This document shows, piece by piece, positions 16,768 through 24,152 of a stretch of DNA of 64,000 bases (its first letter is position 1; every line of letters begins with the position of its first letter). Source of the stretch: Streptomyces coeruleorubidus (GTDB lineage Bacteria; Actinomycetota; Actinomycetes; Streptomycetales; Streptomycetaceae); NCBI RefSeq assembly GCF_008705135.1, contig NZ_CP023694.1, forward strand, positions 5,561,001 to 5,625,000. Direction: 5' to 3'. A program made the position numbers and the translations under genes. The notes below the pieces were generated by a model that did no database searches, was not told the DNA's origin, and saw only the letters and a program-made list of their open reading frames with translations.

Positions 16768-16927
16768 GTCCTGTGGCTCCTTGTATCGGGGTGCGAATCG
16801 TGCGTACCGGCGTACGTGGGCGGCCGCCGGGCCTGTTCAGATCCCGGGCCGCATCCGGACAAGCCTAGCCACCCCCCGCCCTCCGAGCGCCGATCAATCG
16901 GGTGGCGAAGCACCCCTCCACATCAGG

Positions 16928-16933
16928 TATTGT
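16928..16933 (+). promoter_or_regulatory. Candidate -10 box for tRNA-Tyr
   Basis: TATTGT at 16928-16933 lies about 58 nt before the mature tRNA. No good -35 hexamer is seen at standard spacing; TGGCGA at 16903 is the nearest. Confidence 0.35.
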
Positions 16934-16990
16934 TTACGTCGTTGCCACGGAGCGCCGCCGAAGAAGGCGGTTCGACGGGCAGCAAACCCC

Positions 16991-17072
16991 GGCGGTGTGC
17001 CCGAGCGGCCAAAGGGAGCAGACTGTAAATCTGCCGGCTCAGCCTTCCCAGGTTCGAATCCTGGCGCCGCCA
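16991..17072 (+). tRNA. tRNA-Tyr (GUA)
   Basis: An 82-nt class II tRNA. Acceptor stem GGCGGTG pairs with CGCCGCC (one G-U), discriminator A at 17072. Anticodon stem GCAGA/TCTGC encloses CTGTAAA, giving anticodon GTA at 17025-17027. A long variable arm and a normal TTCGAAT T-loop are present. CCA is not encoded. Confidence 0.97.
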
Positions 17073-17081
17073 CACTGGGGA

Positions 17082-17123
17082 AGACCCCCTCTCAACTGCG
17101 GAAGCGCAGTTGAGAGGGGGTCT
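17082..17123 (+). terminator. Strong terminator after tRNA-Tyr
   Basis: A perfect 19-bp stem (17082-17100 with 17105-17123), loop GAAG, followed by TTTCG. It starts 10 nt after the tRNA. Confidence 0.92.
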
Positions 17124-17139
17124 TTTCGTATGGGTGGTC

Positions 17140-17504
17140 CGTACCTGATGCCGGTCCGGGAGCCGACTGCCTCGGGCAGAGTGATGTGGAACACGGCCCA
17201 GTGCAACGCCCGCGTGACGGTCGTGTCCGGGCCCCTGGAACGTCGGCCGCTGATCATCGGGGCGGGCGAGTCGCTGAGCGCGGCGGTCACCGAGCCGGCC
17301 ACCAGCAGGACCAGGCGGATCAGCAGCATCCGCCGCTTGCCGTACATGTCGCGTCACGGTGACGGCCCAAGCGGTGTCCGACGCCGGGACGTTCAGCAGC
17401 CGGGGGAGCTCGGGGACGATCGGGATCACCAGGGTCTGCCTCAGCGAGACCACGATCCCGCCGAAGGCCAGAACCGCCACCACGGCGTTCGCCCGCGGTG
17501 CCAC
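17140..17504 (-). pseudogene. Remnant of an MFS drug-resistance-type transporter
   Basis: On the minus strand, an ATG at 17504 begins a good first helix of a 14-helix MFS protein (VVAVLAFGGIVVSLRQTLVI, then PELPRLLNVPASDTAWAVT). The frame is then lost. Another frame resumes with MYGKRRMLLIRLVLLVAGS, the conserved loop and helix-3 region, and again with ITLPEAVGSRTGI. So the middle has at least two frameshifts plus a deletion of helix 2, and everything after about residue 110 is gone (family ~450-500). It lies beside tRNA-Tyr. The nearby 17505-17758 has nothing else supported. Confidence 0.75.
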
Positions 17505-17758
17505 GGGCCTCCCGTCGTCGGCCCGTCGTCGGCGGGTCGGGGAAGGACATGGGGCATGACCGGGCCTCCCAAGAGGCGTCAGGCGCAGCGCGACCGGTCA
17601 AAGCCAAGCCCAATTGATGGACGTAAGCAATCTGATGGGGTGGAGGCGCGGTGAGCTCCCGGAGGAGACCACGGGGCGGGGGAGCGAGAAGACCACGGCC
17701 GAAGACCACGGGCCGGGGGACAGGCATACGCAAGCCGCACGCGCGGCACACTGGCCCC

Positions 17759-17971
17759 ATGTCCTCCCGTCGCAGAACCTGCCCCGAGTGCCGTCGCGAG
17801 ATCGCCGTCGTCGCCGGGCGGTACGCGCGCCACGACCCGCCCGGCGCCCGGGAACACGGCGAACTCACCTCGTGCCCGGGCTCCCGCCGCCAGGCCCGGC
17901 TCGGCCCGGAACAGCCCTCCCTGGACGGCTACGCGCTCCCCGACTTCCCGGGCCAACTGCCCCTGTTCTAG
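17759..17971 (+). CDS. Small CxxC hypothetical protein
   Basis: A 70-residue protein starting MSSRRRTCPECRREIAVV. It has one CPEC knuckle near residue 8 and a single later cysteine (SCPGS, ~39), with a histidine and other polar residues between, so a small zinc-binding fold is possible. The C-terminus ends GQLPLF. I do not know a function. The ATG at 17759 is preferred; the open frame upstream is Arg/Pro-rich. It converges on the next gene, 19 nt away. Confidence 0.6.
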   Translation: MSSRRRTCPECRREIAVVAGRYARHDPPGAREHGELTSCPGSRRQARLGPEQPSLDGYALPDFPGQLPLF

Positions 17972-17990
17972 GAACGGTTCCCCGGCGTCG

Positions 17991-18647
17991 TCAGTTCCCC
18001 GCCACCGACTTCACCGCCACGGACACCGGAGCCGGCCCGCTGATCAGCTCCAGCGTGAGGCCGGCCGTCGCGGGGGTGTCCACCAGCTCCGCCAGTACGG
18101 CGGCCACGTCGTCGCGCGGAATCGGACCGCGGCCCGTGCGCGCCTCCAGGCGTACGAGGCCGGTGCCGGCGTCGTCGGTGAGCTGACCGGGGCGAAGGAT
18201 CGTCCAGTCCAGGGCGTCCAGACCGCGCACGTACGCGTCCGCCTCGCCCTTGGCGCGCAGGTACACGTCGAAGATCTCGTCGCCCCGGTGCTCCGGGTCG
18301 GCGCCCATGGACGACACGATCACGAAGCGCCGCACGCCCGCCTTCACCGCCGCGTCCGCGAAGAGGACCGCCGCGGCCTTGTCCACGGTGTCCTTGCGGG
18401 CCGCCCCGCTGCCCGGGCCCGCGCCCGCCGCGAACACCGCCGCGTCGGCGCCCCTGAGCCGCTCCGCGACCTCGTCCACGGACGCCGACTCCAGGTCGAG
18501 CACGACCGGTTCGGCACCGGCCTCCCGCAGATCGTCGGCTTGTTCGGCCTTGCGGATGAGCCCCGCGACCTCGTCTCCGCGCGCGGCGAGCAGCCGCTCG
18601 AGCCGCAACGCGATCTGACCATGACCACCAGCGATGACAGTACGCAT
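17991..18647 (-). CDS. NAD(P)H-binding, SDR-like epimerase/isomerase family protein
   Basis: A 218-residue atypical short-chain dehydrogenase-like protein (NmrA/YwnB-type NAD(P)-binding). The nucleotide motif GGHGQIALRLERLL is at the N-terminus. An internal FVIVSSMGAD segment corresponds to strand 5, and WTILRPGQLTD follows the active-site region; no canonical YxxxK pair is seen in the usual place, though Y-L-R-A-K (DVYLRAK) may replace it. Start at 18647 (MRTVIAGG) fits the fold. Substrate unknown. Confidence 0.82.
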   Translation of the reverse strand: MRTVIAGGHGQIALRLERLLAARGDEVAGLIRKAEQADDLREAGAEPVVLDLESASVDEVAERLRGADAAVFAAGAGPGSGAARKDTVDKAAAVLFADAAVKAGVRRFVIVSSMGADPEHRGDEIFDVYLRAKGEADAYVRGLDALDWTILRPGQLTDDAGTGLVRLEARTGRGPIPRDDVAAVLAELVDTPATAGLTLELISGPAPVSVAVKSVAGN

Positions 18648-18725
18648 GCCTTCGACCGTACGCCCGGACGGCACCGTCTGCCGCACGACTCCAGCCACAC
18701 CCCGGCGCCCCAACCGCCACGGGCC

Positions 18726-19985
18726 CTATGACAACTGCCCCCGCCCCTGCCGCGGCAGCCCCAGCTCCACCGAAGCCGCCGAACTGCAGAACTCCCGCAC
18801 CGCGCTGGTCCGTGCCATCACGCGCCCCTGGTGCACCACCACCCGGCTGTACGCCAGCGAGAGCGCCCCCGCCAGCCGGTCCCCGCGCACCGCGAGCAAC
18901 TCCGCGGGGAAGCCCGCCTCCACCCGCACCTCCGGCAGCCCCAGCACCGCCCGCGCCGACCCGCTCACCGTGTCGTACGCCTCCTCGGGCGAGAGGCCGT
19001 AGCGTGACGCCAGCAGGAACGCCGCCTCCAGCGGGTCGCCGCGCCCCACGGGGTTCGACACGTCCCGCAGCGCCCCGCTCCCGGCGGCCACCCGCACCCC
19101 CGCCGCGCGCAGCAGCCGCACCGGAGCCGCCCCCCGCCGGTCCACGCCGCCGCAGCCGCCCTGCGGCAGGCACACCACCGCCACTCCGGCCGCCGCGAGT
19201 TGGTCCGCGGTCCGCGAGGCCACCTCGGAGGGGAGCCGTCCGAGATCGCCGCACGGGCTGAGGGTCACCCCGGGCCGCAGCCCGCCCGCCATCGCCGCGA
19301 GCCGGGCCAGCCGCGCCGGATCTCCGGCGTCCGTGTGCAGATCGACGGGACAGCCGTGCTCGGAGGCCACCTCCAGGACCGCCTCCACGTACCCCATCGG
19401 ATCCGGGTCGAGGTCCGGCCGGCCGCCCACCACCGAGGCGCCCATCTTCACCGCGTCCCGCAGCACCGCCAGCCCGTCCGCCCCGGCCACCCCGGTCAGC
19501 ACCCGGGGCATCGCCACCGTCGTCAGCTCGGCCAGCCCCCGCAGCGCCCGCCGCGCCTGCAACACGGCCGCCAGCGCGCCCAGCCCCTGGACGTCCCCCA
19601 CTCGCACATGGGCCCGCACCGCCGTCGCCCCGTGCCCGAGCTGGAGCAGCGCGGCCTCGGTCGCCCGGCGCTGGACGTCCTGGGGCTCGTACGAGACCGG
19701 GCCCTCGGCATCGGCCGACAACGCCGTGTCCGCATGGGCGTGCGGCTCGGCCGGGGCGGGCAGCAGCAGATAGCCGCCGAGATCCACTCGCGCCCCGCAC
19801 GCGCGCGTGCCGCCCGCCGCCAGGCTGCCGGCCGTGCCGACCGCCTCGATACGCCCGCCGCTCAGCCGTACGTCCACGGTCCGGCCGTCGGTGAGCCGCG
19901 CCCCGCACAGCAGCAGCGACGACGGGTCGGCCGGACCCGGCGAGGACGACGGGGGTGGCGGTGGCTGCGGCTGGCTGTCGGGCAT
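18726..19985 (-). CDS. Amidohydrolase, cytosine deaminase-like
   Basis: A 419-residue member of the metal-dependent amidohydrolase superfamily. It has a metal HxH (EPHAHADTAL, about residue 81), a further His in DLHTDAGD near 216, and an Asp in SGALRDVSNP near 314, resembling cytosine deaminase-type proteins. The N-terminal ~20 residues are Pro/Ser-rich. It has an Ala/Gly-rich, Streptomyces-typical composition. It may act on a cyclic amidine or amide, but substrate cannot be assigned. It precedes the SDR-like gene by 78 nt in the same direction, so the two may be co-transcribed. Confidence 0.8.
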   Translation of the reverse strand: MPDSQPQPPPPPSSSPGPADPSSLLLCGARLTDGRTVDVRLSGGRIEAVGTAGSLAAGGTRACGARVDLGGYLLLPAPAEPHAHADTALSADAEGPVSYEPQDVQRRATEAALLQLGHGATAVRAHVRVGDVQGLGALAAVLQARRALRGLAELTTVAMPRVLTGVAGADGLAVLRDAVKMGASVVGGRPDLDPDPMGYVEAVLEVASEHGCPVDLHTDAGDPARLARLAAMAGGLRPGVTLSPCGDLGRLPSEVASRTADQLAAAGVAVVCLPQGGCGGVDRRGAAPVRLLRAAGVRVAAGSGALRDVSNPVGRGDPLEAAFLLASRYGLSPEEAYDTVSGSARAVLGLPEVRVEAGFPAELLAVRGDRLAGALSLAYSRVVVHQGRVMARTSAVREFCSSAASVELGLPRQGRGQLS

Positions 19986-20025
19986 CGCGCTCCTGGGGCT
20001 CGGCTGCGCACGCGAGGACGCATGA

Positions 20026-20038
20026 TCACTCAGAGTGA
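20026..20038. promoter_or_regulatory. 13-bp palindrome upstream of the amidohydrolase
   Basis: TCACTC-A-GAGTGA lies 41-53 nt upstream of the amidohydrolase start, in a position suitable for an operator. Apart from this and the tRNA promoter, the 236-nt gap 19986-20221 shows nothing. Confidence 0.3.
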
Positions 20039-20180
20039 GTCGAGCCTAGGACGGCCTCCCGCCCGTCACGGGGAGGAGCGCAATAGTCGTACCGGCGTGG
20101 CCCGCCGTGCGGAACGAGAGGCGCGCACGAGGCTGCCGGGAGGACGGTGCACGCGTCCGGGGCGGGTACCCGAAACGGAT

Positions 20181-20210
20181 TTGGGCGAACGGCGGCGGAG
20201 CGTGTAATGT
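20181..20210 (+). promoter_or_regulatory. Promoter for the tRNA-Thr/tRNA-Met transcript
   Basis: TTGGGC at 20181-20186 and TAATGT at 20205-20210 with an 18-nt spacer, 11 nt before the tRNA-Thr gene. The distance fits a stable-RNA promoter. Confidence 0.65.
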
Positions 20211-20221
20211 CTTCATCGCTC

Positions 20222-20294
20222 GCCCCAATAGCTCAGTCGGCAGAGCGTCTCCATGGTAAGGAGAAGGTCAACGGTTCGATTCCGTTTTGGGGCT
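20222..20294 (+). tRNA. tRNA-Thr (GGU)
   Basis: 73 nt. Acceptor GCCCCAA pairs with TTGGGGC. Anticodon stem TCTCC/GGAGA encloses ATGGTAA, anticodon GGT. T-arm loop TTCGATT. Discriminator T at 20294. Followed 46 nt later by tRNA-Met and rpmG. Confidence 0.96.
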
Positions 20295-20340
20295 CTGGTG
20301 TGAACGGTTCCCGTCGCGAGGCGGGGCCCGACCACATCAA

Positions 20341-20413
20341 AGCGGTGTAGCTCAGTCGGTAGAGCAAGCGGCTCATAATCGCTGTGTCACCGGTTCAAGT
20401 CCGGTCACCGCTA
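20341..20413 (+). tRNA. tRNA-Met (CAU), elongator type
   Basis: 73 nt. Acceptor AGCGGTG pairs perfectly with CACCGCT; the A1-U72 pair is intact, so it is not an obvious initiator. Anticodon stem AGCGG/TCGCT encloses CTCATAA. Discriminator A. An Ile2 (lysidine-modified CAU) identity cannot be excluded by eye. Confidence 0.93.
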
Positions 20414-20418
20414 CTCTC

Positions 20419-20456
20419 AGTAGCCGATTGCGGGGTCGGTCCTTCGATCGGCTACT
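20419..20456 (+). terminator. Hairpin between tRNA-Met and rpmG
   Basis: A 10-bp perfect stem AGTAGCCGAT/ATCGGCTACT with an 18-nt loop, followed by CTTCTTGCG. It is a partial terminator or processing site; rpmG lies 45 nt downstream and may be read through. Confidence 0.55.
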
Positions 20457-20501
20457 CTTCTTGCGTTAAACAGTCCATCCGTTCGTCTTAGGAGCACTCA
20501 C

Positions 20502-20666
20502 GTGGCTGCCACCGACGTCCGCCCGAAGATCACGCTGGCCTGCGTGGAGTGCAAGGAGCGGAACTACATCACCAAGAAGAACCGGCGTAACAACCCGGAC
20601 CGTCTTGAGATGAAGAAGCACTGCCCGCGTTGCAACGCGCACACCGCGCACCGCGAAACGCGATAA
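20502..20666 (+). CDS. rpmG: 50S ribosomal protein L33 (zinc form)
   Basis: A 54-residue L33. The GTG start gives MAATDVRPKITLACVECKER, with GGAGCA 10 nt upstream. CVEC and CPRC (CxxC pairs) mark the zinc-binding (C+) version; bacteria of this group often carry a Cys-free copy elsewhere under zinc control. It is probably co-transcribed with the two tRNAs before it. Confidence 0.95.
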   Translation: MAATDVRPKITLACVECKERNYITKKNRRNNPDRLEMKKHCPRCNAHTAHRETR

Positions 20667-20677
20667 ATCAGGCTCGT

Positions 20678-20717
20678 ACGCGAGGCCGTTCCCGAGTGAT
20701 CGGGGGCGGCCTCGCGT
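20678..20717 (+). terminator. Terminator after rpmG
   Basis: A long GC-rich stem (ACGCGAGGCCG with CGGCCTCGCGT plus an inner CCCG/CGGG) beginning 11 nt after the stop. Confidence 0.8.
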
Positions 20718-20766
20718 CGTTGAATGACCCCTATCGTTCAGTAGTGCAACCAGGAGGTGCCGGGCC

Positions 20767-21219
20767 ATGGCGCTCGACCAGTCCTTCGTGGGGCGGACGT
20801 ACCCGCCCACCGAGCCCTACGAGGTGGGCCGGGAGAAGATCCGTGAGTTCGCCGAGGCGGTCGGGGACGCCAACCCGGCGTACACGGACGCGGATGCCGC
20901 CAAGGCGCTCGGCCACCCCGAGGTGATCGCGCCGCCGACCTTCGTCTTCTCGATCACCTTCAAGGCCGCCGGGCAGGTCGTCCAGGACCCCCAGCTCGGC
21001 CTGGACTACAGCCGCGTGGTGCACGGGGACCAGAAGTTCGCCTACCGCCGCCCGGTCCGCGCCGGCGACCGGCTCACGGTCACCTCCACCATCGAGGCGA
21101 TCAAGTCCCTCGCGGGCAACGACATCCTGGACATCCGCGGCGAGGTCCACGACGAGGCCGGCGAGCACGTCGTGACCGCCTGGACCAAGCTCGTGGCCCG
21201 CGCGGCCGAGGAGGCGTGA
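20767..21219 (+). CDS. MaoC-like dehydratase subunit, HadA/HadC type
   Basis: A 150-residue single hot-dog-fold protein of the UPF0336 / MaoC-N group. The N-terminal region GREKIREFAEAVGDANPAYTD matches mycobacterial HadA/HadC, the non-catalytic partners of 3-hydroxyacyl dehydratase, which lack the full catalytic Asp-His. AGGAGG at 20750-20755 supports the ATG. It is followed with coupled spacing by a catalytic-type MaoC protein, so the two probably form a heterodimer acting on acyl thioesters. Confidence 0.88.
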   Translation: MALDQSFVGRTYPPTEPYEVGREKIREFAEAVGDANPAYTDADAAKALGHPEVIAPPTFVFSITFKAAGQVVQDPQLGLDYSRVVHGDQKFAYRRPVRAGDRLTVTSTIEAIKSLAGNDILDIRGEVHDEAGEHVVTAWTKLVARAAEEA

Positions 21220-21227
21220 GCGATCCC

Positions 21228-21656
21228 ATGACGGCGAAGATCTCCTACTCCGACGTCGAGGTCGGCACGGAACTGCCCGCGCAGACCTTCCCCGTGACCC
21301 GCGCGACCCTCGTCCAGTACGCGGGCGCCTCCGGCGACTTCAACCCGATCCACTGGAACGAGAAGTTCGCCAAGGAGGTCGGCCTGCCGGACGTCATCGC
21401 GCACGGCATGTTCACCATGGCCGAGGCGATCCGCGTGGTCACCGACTGGGCCGGCGACCCGGGCGCGGTCGTCGAGTACGGCGTCCGCTTCACCAAGCCC
21501 GTCGTCGTCCCGAACGACGACCAGGGCGCCCTGATCGAGGTCGGCGGCAAGGTCGCGGCCAAGCTCGACGACAACACGGTCCGCGTGGACCTCACGGCGA
21601 CGAGCGCCGGGCAGAAGGTGCTGGGCATGTCGCGTGCGGTCGTGCGGCTGGCCTGA
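21228..21656 (+). CDS. MaoC-like (R)-hydratase, HadB type
   Basis: A 142-residue catalytic MaoC hot-dog protein. The hydratase motif YAGASGDFNPIHWNEKFA carries the catalytic Asp and His, and IAHGMFTM follows. I chose the ATG at 21228 over the overlapping GTG at 21216: the GTG would have only 1 nt between GAGGAGG and start, and the ATG gives the same length as mycobacterial HadB. Product likely dehydrates 3-hydroxyacyl thioesters in fatty-acid metabolism; the exact chain length is not known. Confidence 0.9.
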   Translation: MTAKISYSDVEVGTELPAQTFPVTRATLVQYAGASGDFNPIHWNEKFAKEVGLPDVIAHGMFTMAEAIRVVTDWAGDPGAVVEYGVRFTKPVVVPNDDQGALIEVGGKVAAKLDDNTVRVDLTATSAGQKVLGMSRAVVRLA

Positions 21657-21674
21657 GGCCGCAGATGCCAGGGG

Positions 21675-21709
21675 GTAAGGGGCGTTCTCCACTGCGGGGC
21701 GCCCCTTAC
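21675..21709 (+). terminator. Terminator after the HadAB-like pair
   Basis: 10-bp perfect stem GTAAGGGGCG/CGCCCCTTAC with a 15-nt loop, 18 nt after the stop codon. Confidence 0.7.
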
Positions 21710-21763
21710 TCGTAAGAACGGAGGGCGCGCCCACTCCTGCCGAAGCCTGTCAGTGCCGTCTCG

Positions 21764-21769
21764 TACTCT
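21764..21769 (+). promoter_or_regulatory. -10 box placing murB as leaderless
   Basis: TACTCT at 21764-21769 would start transcription at about 21776-21777, exactly at the murB GTG. No Shine-Dalgarno sequence precedes the GTG. No convincing -35 is seen. Confidence 0.5.
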
Positions 21770-21776
21770 TGAGCCC

Positions 21777-22832
21777 GTGCAGGAACTCCACGACGCCCCC
21801 CTCGCCCCGCTGACCACCTTCCGGCTGGGCGGCCCCGCGACCCGGCTGGTCACCGCGACGACGGACGACGAGGTGATCGCCGTCGTACGCGAAGCCGACG
21901 AGGCGGGCACCCCGCTGCTGCTCATCGGCGGCGGATCGAACCTGGTCATCGGCGACAAGGGCTTCGAGGGCACCGCCCTCGTCATCGCCACCAAGGGCTA
22001 CTCCCTCGACGGCACGAGCCTGGAGCTGGCCGCCGGCGAGGTGTGGACCGACGCCGTCGCCCGCACGGTCGAGGCGGGCCTGGCCGGCGTCGAGTGCCTG
22101 GCCGGCATCCCCGGCTCGGCGGGCGCGACCCCCATCCAGAACGTCGGGGCGTACGGCCAGGAGGTCTCCTCGACGATCACCGAGGTCGTCGCCTACGACC
22201 GCCGGACCGGCGAGACGGTCACCCTGGCCAACGAGGACTGCGCCTTCTCCTACCGCCACAGCCGCTTCAAGTCCGACCCGGAGCGCTACGTGGTCCTGCG
22301 CGTCCGCTTCTCCCTGGAGGACGCCGACGGCCTCTCCGCCCCCCTCAGGTACGCCGAGACGGCCCGCGCCCTCGGTGTCGGCCCCGGCGACCGCGTCCCG
22401 CTCGCATCGGCCCGCGACACCGTGCTCAAGCTGCGCGCCGGCAAGGGCATGGTCCTGGACCCCGAGGACCACGACACCTGGTCGGCCGGGTCCTTCTTCA
22501 CCAACCCGATCCTCACGGACGCCGACTTCGCGACGTTCCGCGCGCGTGTGGGCGACCGGCTCGGCGACGGGGTGGAGCCTCCCGCGTATCCGGCGGGTGA
22601 AGGCCGTACGAAGACGTCCGCGGCCTGGTTGATCGACAAGGCCGGCTTCACGAAGGGGTACGGCGACGGCCCGGCCCGAATCTCCACGAAGCACACGCTG
22701 GCCCTGACGAACCGCGGCAGCGCGACGACGGAGGATCTCCTCGCCCTGGCCCGTGAGGTTGTGGCCGGGGTTCACGACGCGTTCGGAATCACGCTGGTCA
22801 ACGAGCCGGTGACGGTCGGGGTCAGCCTCTAG
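21777..22832 (+). CDS. murB: UDP-N-acetylenolpyruvoylglucosamine reductase
   Basis: A 351-residue cytosolic flavoenzyme that reduces the enolpyruvyl group to make UDP-MurNAc for peptidoglycan. The FAD-binding motif LLIGGGSNLVI, the block GIPGSAGATPIQNVGAYG and the catalytic serine region AGSFFTNP are all present. The C-terminal NRGSATTEDLLALAREV completes the family pattern. I start at the second GTG (21777, MQELHDAPLAPL), which gives the length I recall for Streptomyces MurB; the GTG at 21753 would add eight non-conserved residues. It appears to be a leaderless message. Confidence 0.93.
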   Translation: MQELHDAPLAPLTTFRLGGPATRLVTATTDDEVIAVVREADEAGTPLLLIGGGSNLVIGDKGFEGTALVIATKGYSLDGTSLELAAGEVWTDAVARTVEAGLAGVECLAGIPGSAGATPIQNVGAYGQEVSSTITEVVAYDRRTGETVTLANEDCAFSYRHSRFKSDPERYVVLRVRFSLEDADGLSAPLRYAETARALGVGPGDRVPLASARDTVLKLRAGKGMVLDPEDHDTWSAGSFFTNPILTDADFATFRARVGDRLGDGVEPPAYPAGEGRTKTSAAWLIDKAGFTKGYGDGPARISTKHTLALTNRGSATTEDLLALAREVVAGVHDAFGITLVNEPVTVGVSL

Positions 22833-22900
22833 GCACTCGGCGTTGGTGCTGGGCGGGGTGGGTCCGCAGCCCGGCGGAGCGGGGTGCCGCTGCGCCCACC

Positions 22901-22921
22901 CGTGCCGCCCTTAGCGGCACG
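22901..22921. terminator. Hairpin between convergent murB and ada-like genes
   Basis: CGTGCCGC-CCTTA-GCGGCACG, an 8-bp perfect stem. The surrounding 22864-22960 (CTGCGCCCACCCGTGCCGCC and neighbours) resembles, from memory, a short intergenic sequence that recurs in Streptomyces genomes between convergent genes; a search would be needed to confirm. Confidence 0.55.
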
Positions 22922-22989
22922 ATTGCCCGCAGCCAGGGCGGCCACGACGCGCCCCCCCGGCGCGGCCCCGACCCACCACCCCGGAGGCG

Positions 22990-24021
22990 CTACGACGCCA
23001 ACCAGTCGTCCACCCCGGCCAGCAGCTTGCTCTTCACGTCCTCCGGCGCCGCCGACCCCCGTACCGACTGCCGCGCCACCTCCGCCAGCTCCGCATCCGT
23101 GAACCCGTGATGCCGCCGCGCGATCTCGTACTGGGCGGCAAGACGCGACCCGAACAGCAACGGGTCGTCCGCGCCCAGCGCCAGCGGCACCCCCGCCTCG
23201 AACAGCGTCCGCAGCGGCACGTCCTCCGGCTTCTCGTACACCCCCAGCGCCACGTTCGACGCCGGGCACACCTCACAGGTCACCTGCCGGTCCGCCAGCC
23301 GCTTCATGAGCCGGGGATCCTCCGCGGCCCGCACTCCGTGCCCCACCCGGTTCGCGCCCAGGTCGTCCAGACAGTCCCGCACCGACGCCGGCCCCGCCAG
23401 CTCGCCCCCGTGCGGCGTCGACAACAGCCCGGCCTCCCGCGCGATCCCGAACGCCCGGTCGAAGTCCCGCGCCATGCCCCGCCGCTCGTCGTTCGACAGC
23501 CCGAACCCGACGACCCCCCGGTCCGCGTACCGCACCGCCAGCCGCGCCAGGGTGCGCGCGTCCAGCGGGTGCTTCATCCGGTTCGCCGCGACCAGAACCC
23601 GCATACCGAGCCCGGTCTCCCGCGACGTCGTCTCGACCGCGTCGAGGATGACCTCCAGCGCCGGGATCAACCCGCCCAGCATCGGCGCGTACGACGTCGG
23701 ATCGACCTGGATCTCCAGCCAGCCCGACCCGTCCCGCAGATCCTCCTCCGCGGCTTCCCGCACCAGCCGCTGGATGTCCTCCGGCTCCCGCAGACACGAG
23801 CGCGCCGCGTCGTACAGCCGCTGAAAGCGGAACCAGCCCCGCTCGTCCGTCGCCCGCAGTCTCGGCGGCTCCCCGCCGCTCAGCGCCTCGGTCAGCGCGT
23901 CAGGAAGACGCACCCCGTGCTTGTCGGCCAGTTCCAGCACGGTCGTGGGCCGCATCGACCCGGTGAAGTGCAGGTGCAGGTGGGCTTTCGGCAGTTCAGA
24001 GACATCACGTACACGCTCCAT
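22990..24021 (-). CDS. Adenosine deaminase family protein
   Basis: A 343-residue zinc amidohydrolase of the adenosine/adenine deaminase type. Metal HxH in KAHLHLHFTGSM, then STPHGGEL (His), RVGHGVRAAED (His) and the metal Asp in GADDPLLFGS. The usual SLNTDDP signature of adenosine deaminase is changed here to ALGADDPLLFG, so the substrate might be another aminopurine. Start at 24021 gives MERVRDVSELPK, a normal N-terminus. It follows the aminotransferase on the same strand, after a terminator. Confidence 0.85.
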   Translation of the reverse strand: MERVRDVSELPKAHLHLHFTGSMRPTTVLELADKHGVRLPDALTEALSGGEPPRLRATDERGWFRFQRLYDAARSCLREPEDIQRLVREAAEEDLRDGSGWLEIQVDPTSYAPMLGGLIPALEVILDAVETTSRETGLGMRVLVAANRMKHPLDARTLARLAVRYADRGVVGFGLSNDERRGMARDFDRAFGIAREAGLLSTPHGGELAGPASVRDCLDDLGANRVGHGVRAAEDPRLMKRLADRQVTCEVCPASNVALGVYEKPEDVPLRTLFEAGVPLALGADDPLLFGSRLAAQYEIARRHHGFTDAELAEVARQSVRGSAAPEDVKSKLLAGVDDWLAS

Positions 24022-24095
24022 TCCAGGATCCTGCCGTACGCCCCAGCCGTCCCGGAAGCTGTTTCCCCTTTCGTGGTCTTGCTCGCACAAACAAA

Positions 24096-24127
24096 TGGGG
24101 CACATACCGAATCCGGTATGTGCCCCA
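24096..24127 (-). terminator. Terminator after aspC
   Basis: A 14-bp perfect stem TGGGGCACATACCG/CGGTATGTGCCCCA with a 4-nt loop, between the aminotransferase and deaminase genes. Confidence 0.85.
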
Positions 24128-24152
24128 GGCCGGGAGGCCGACGCGGCGGACG

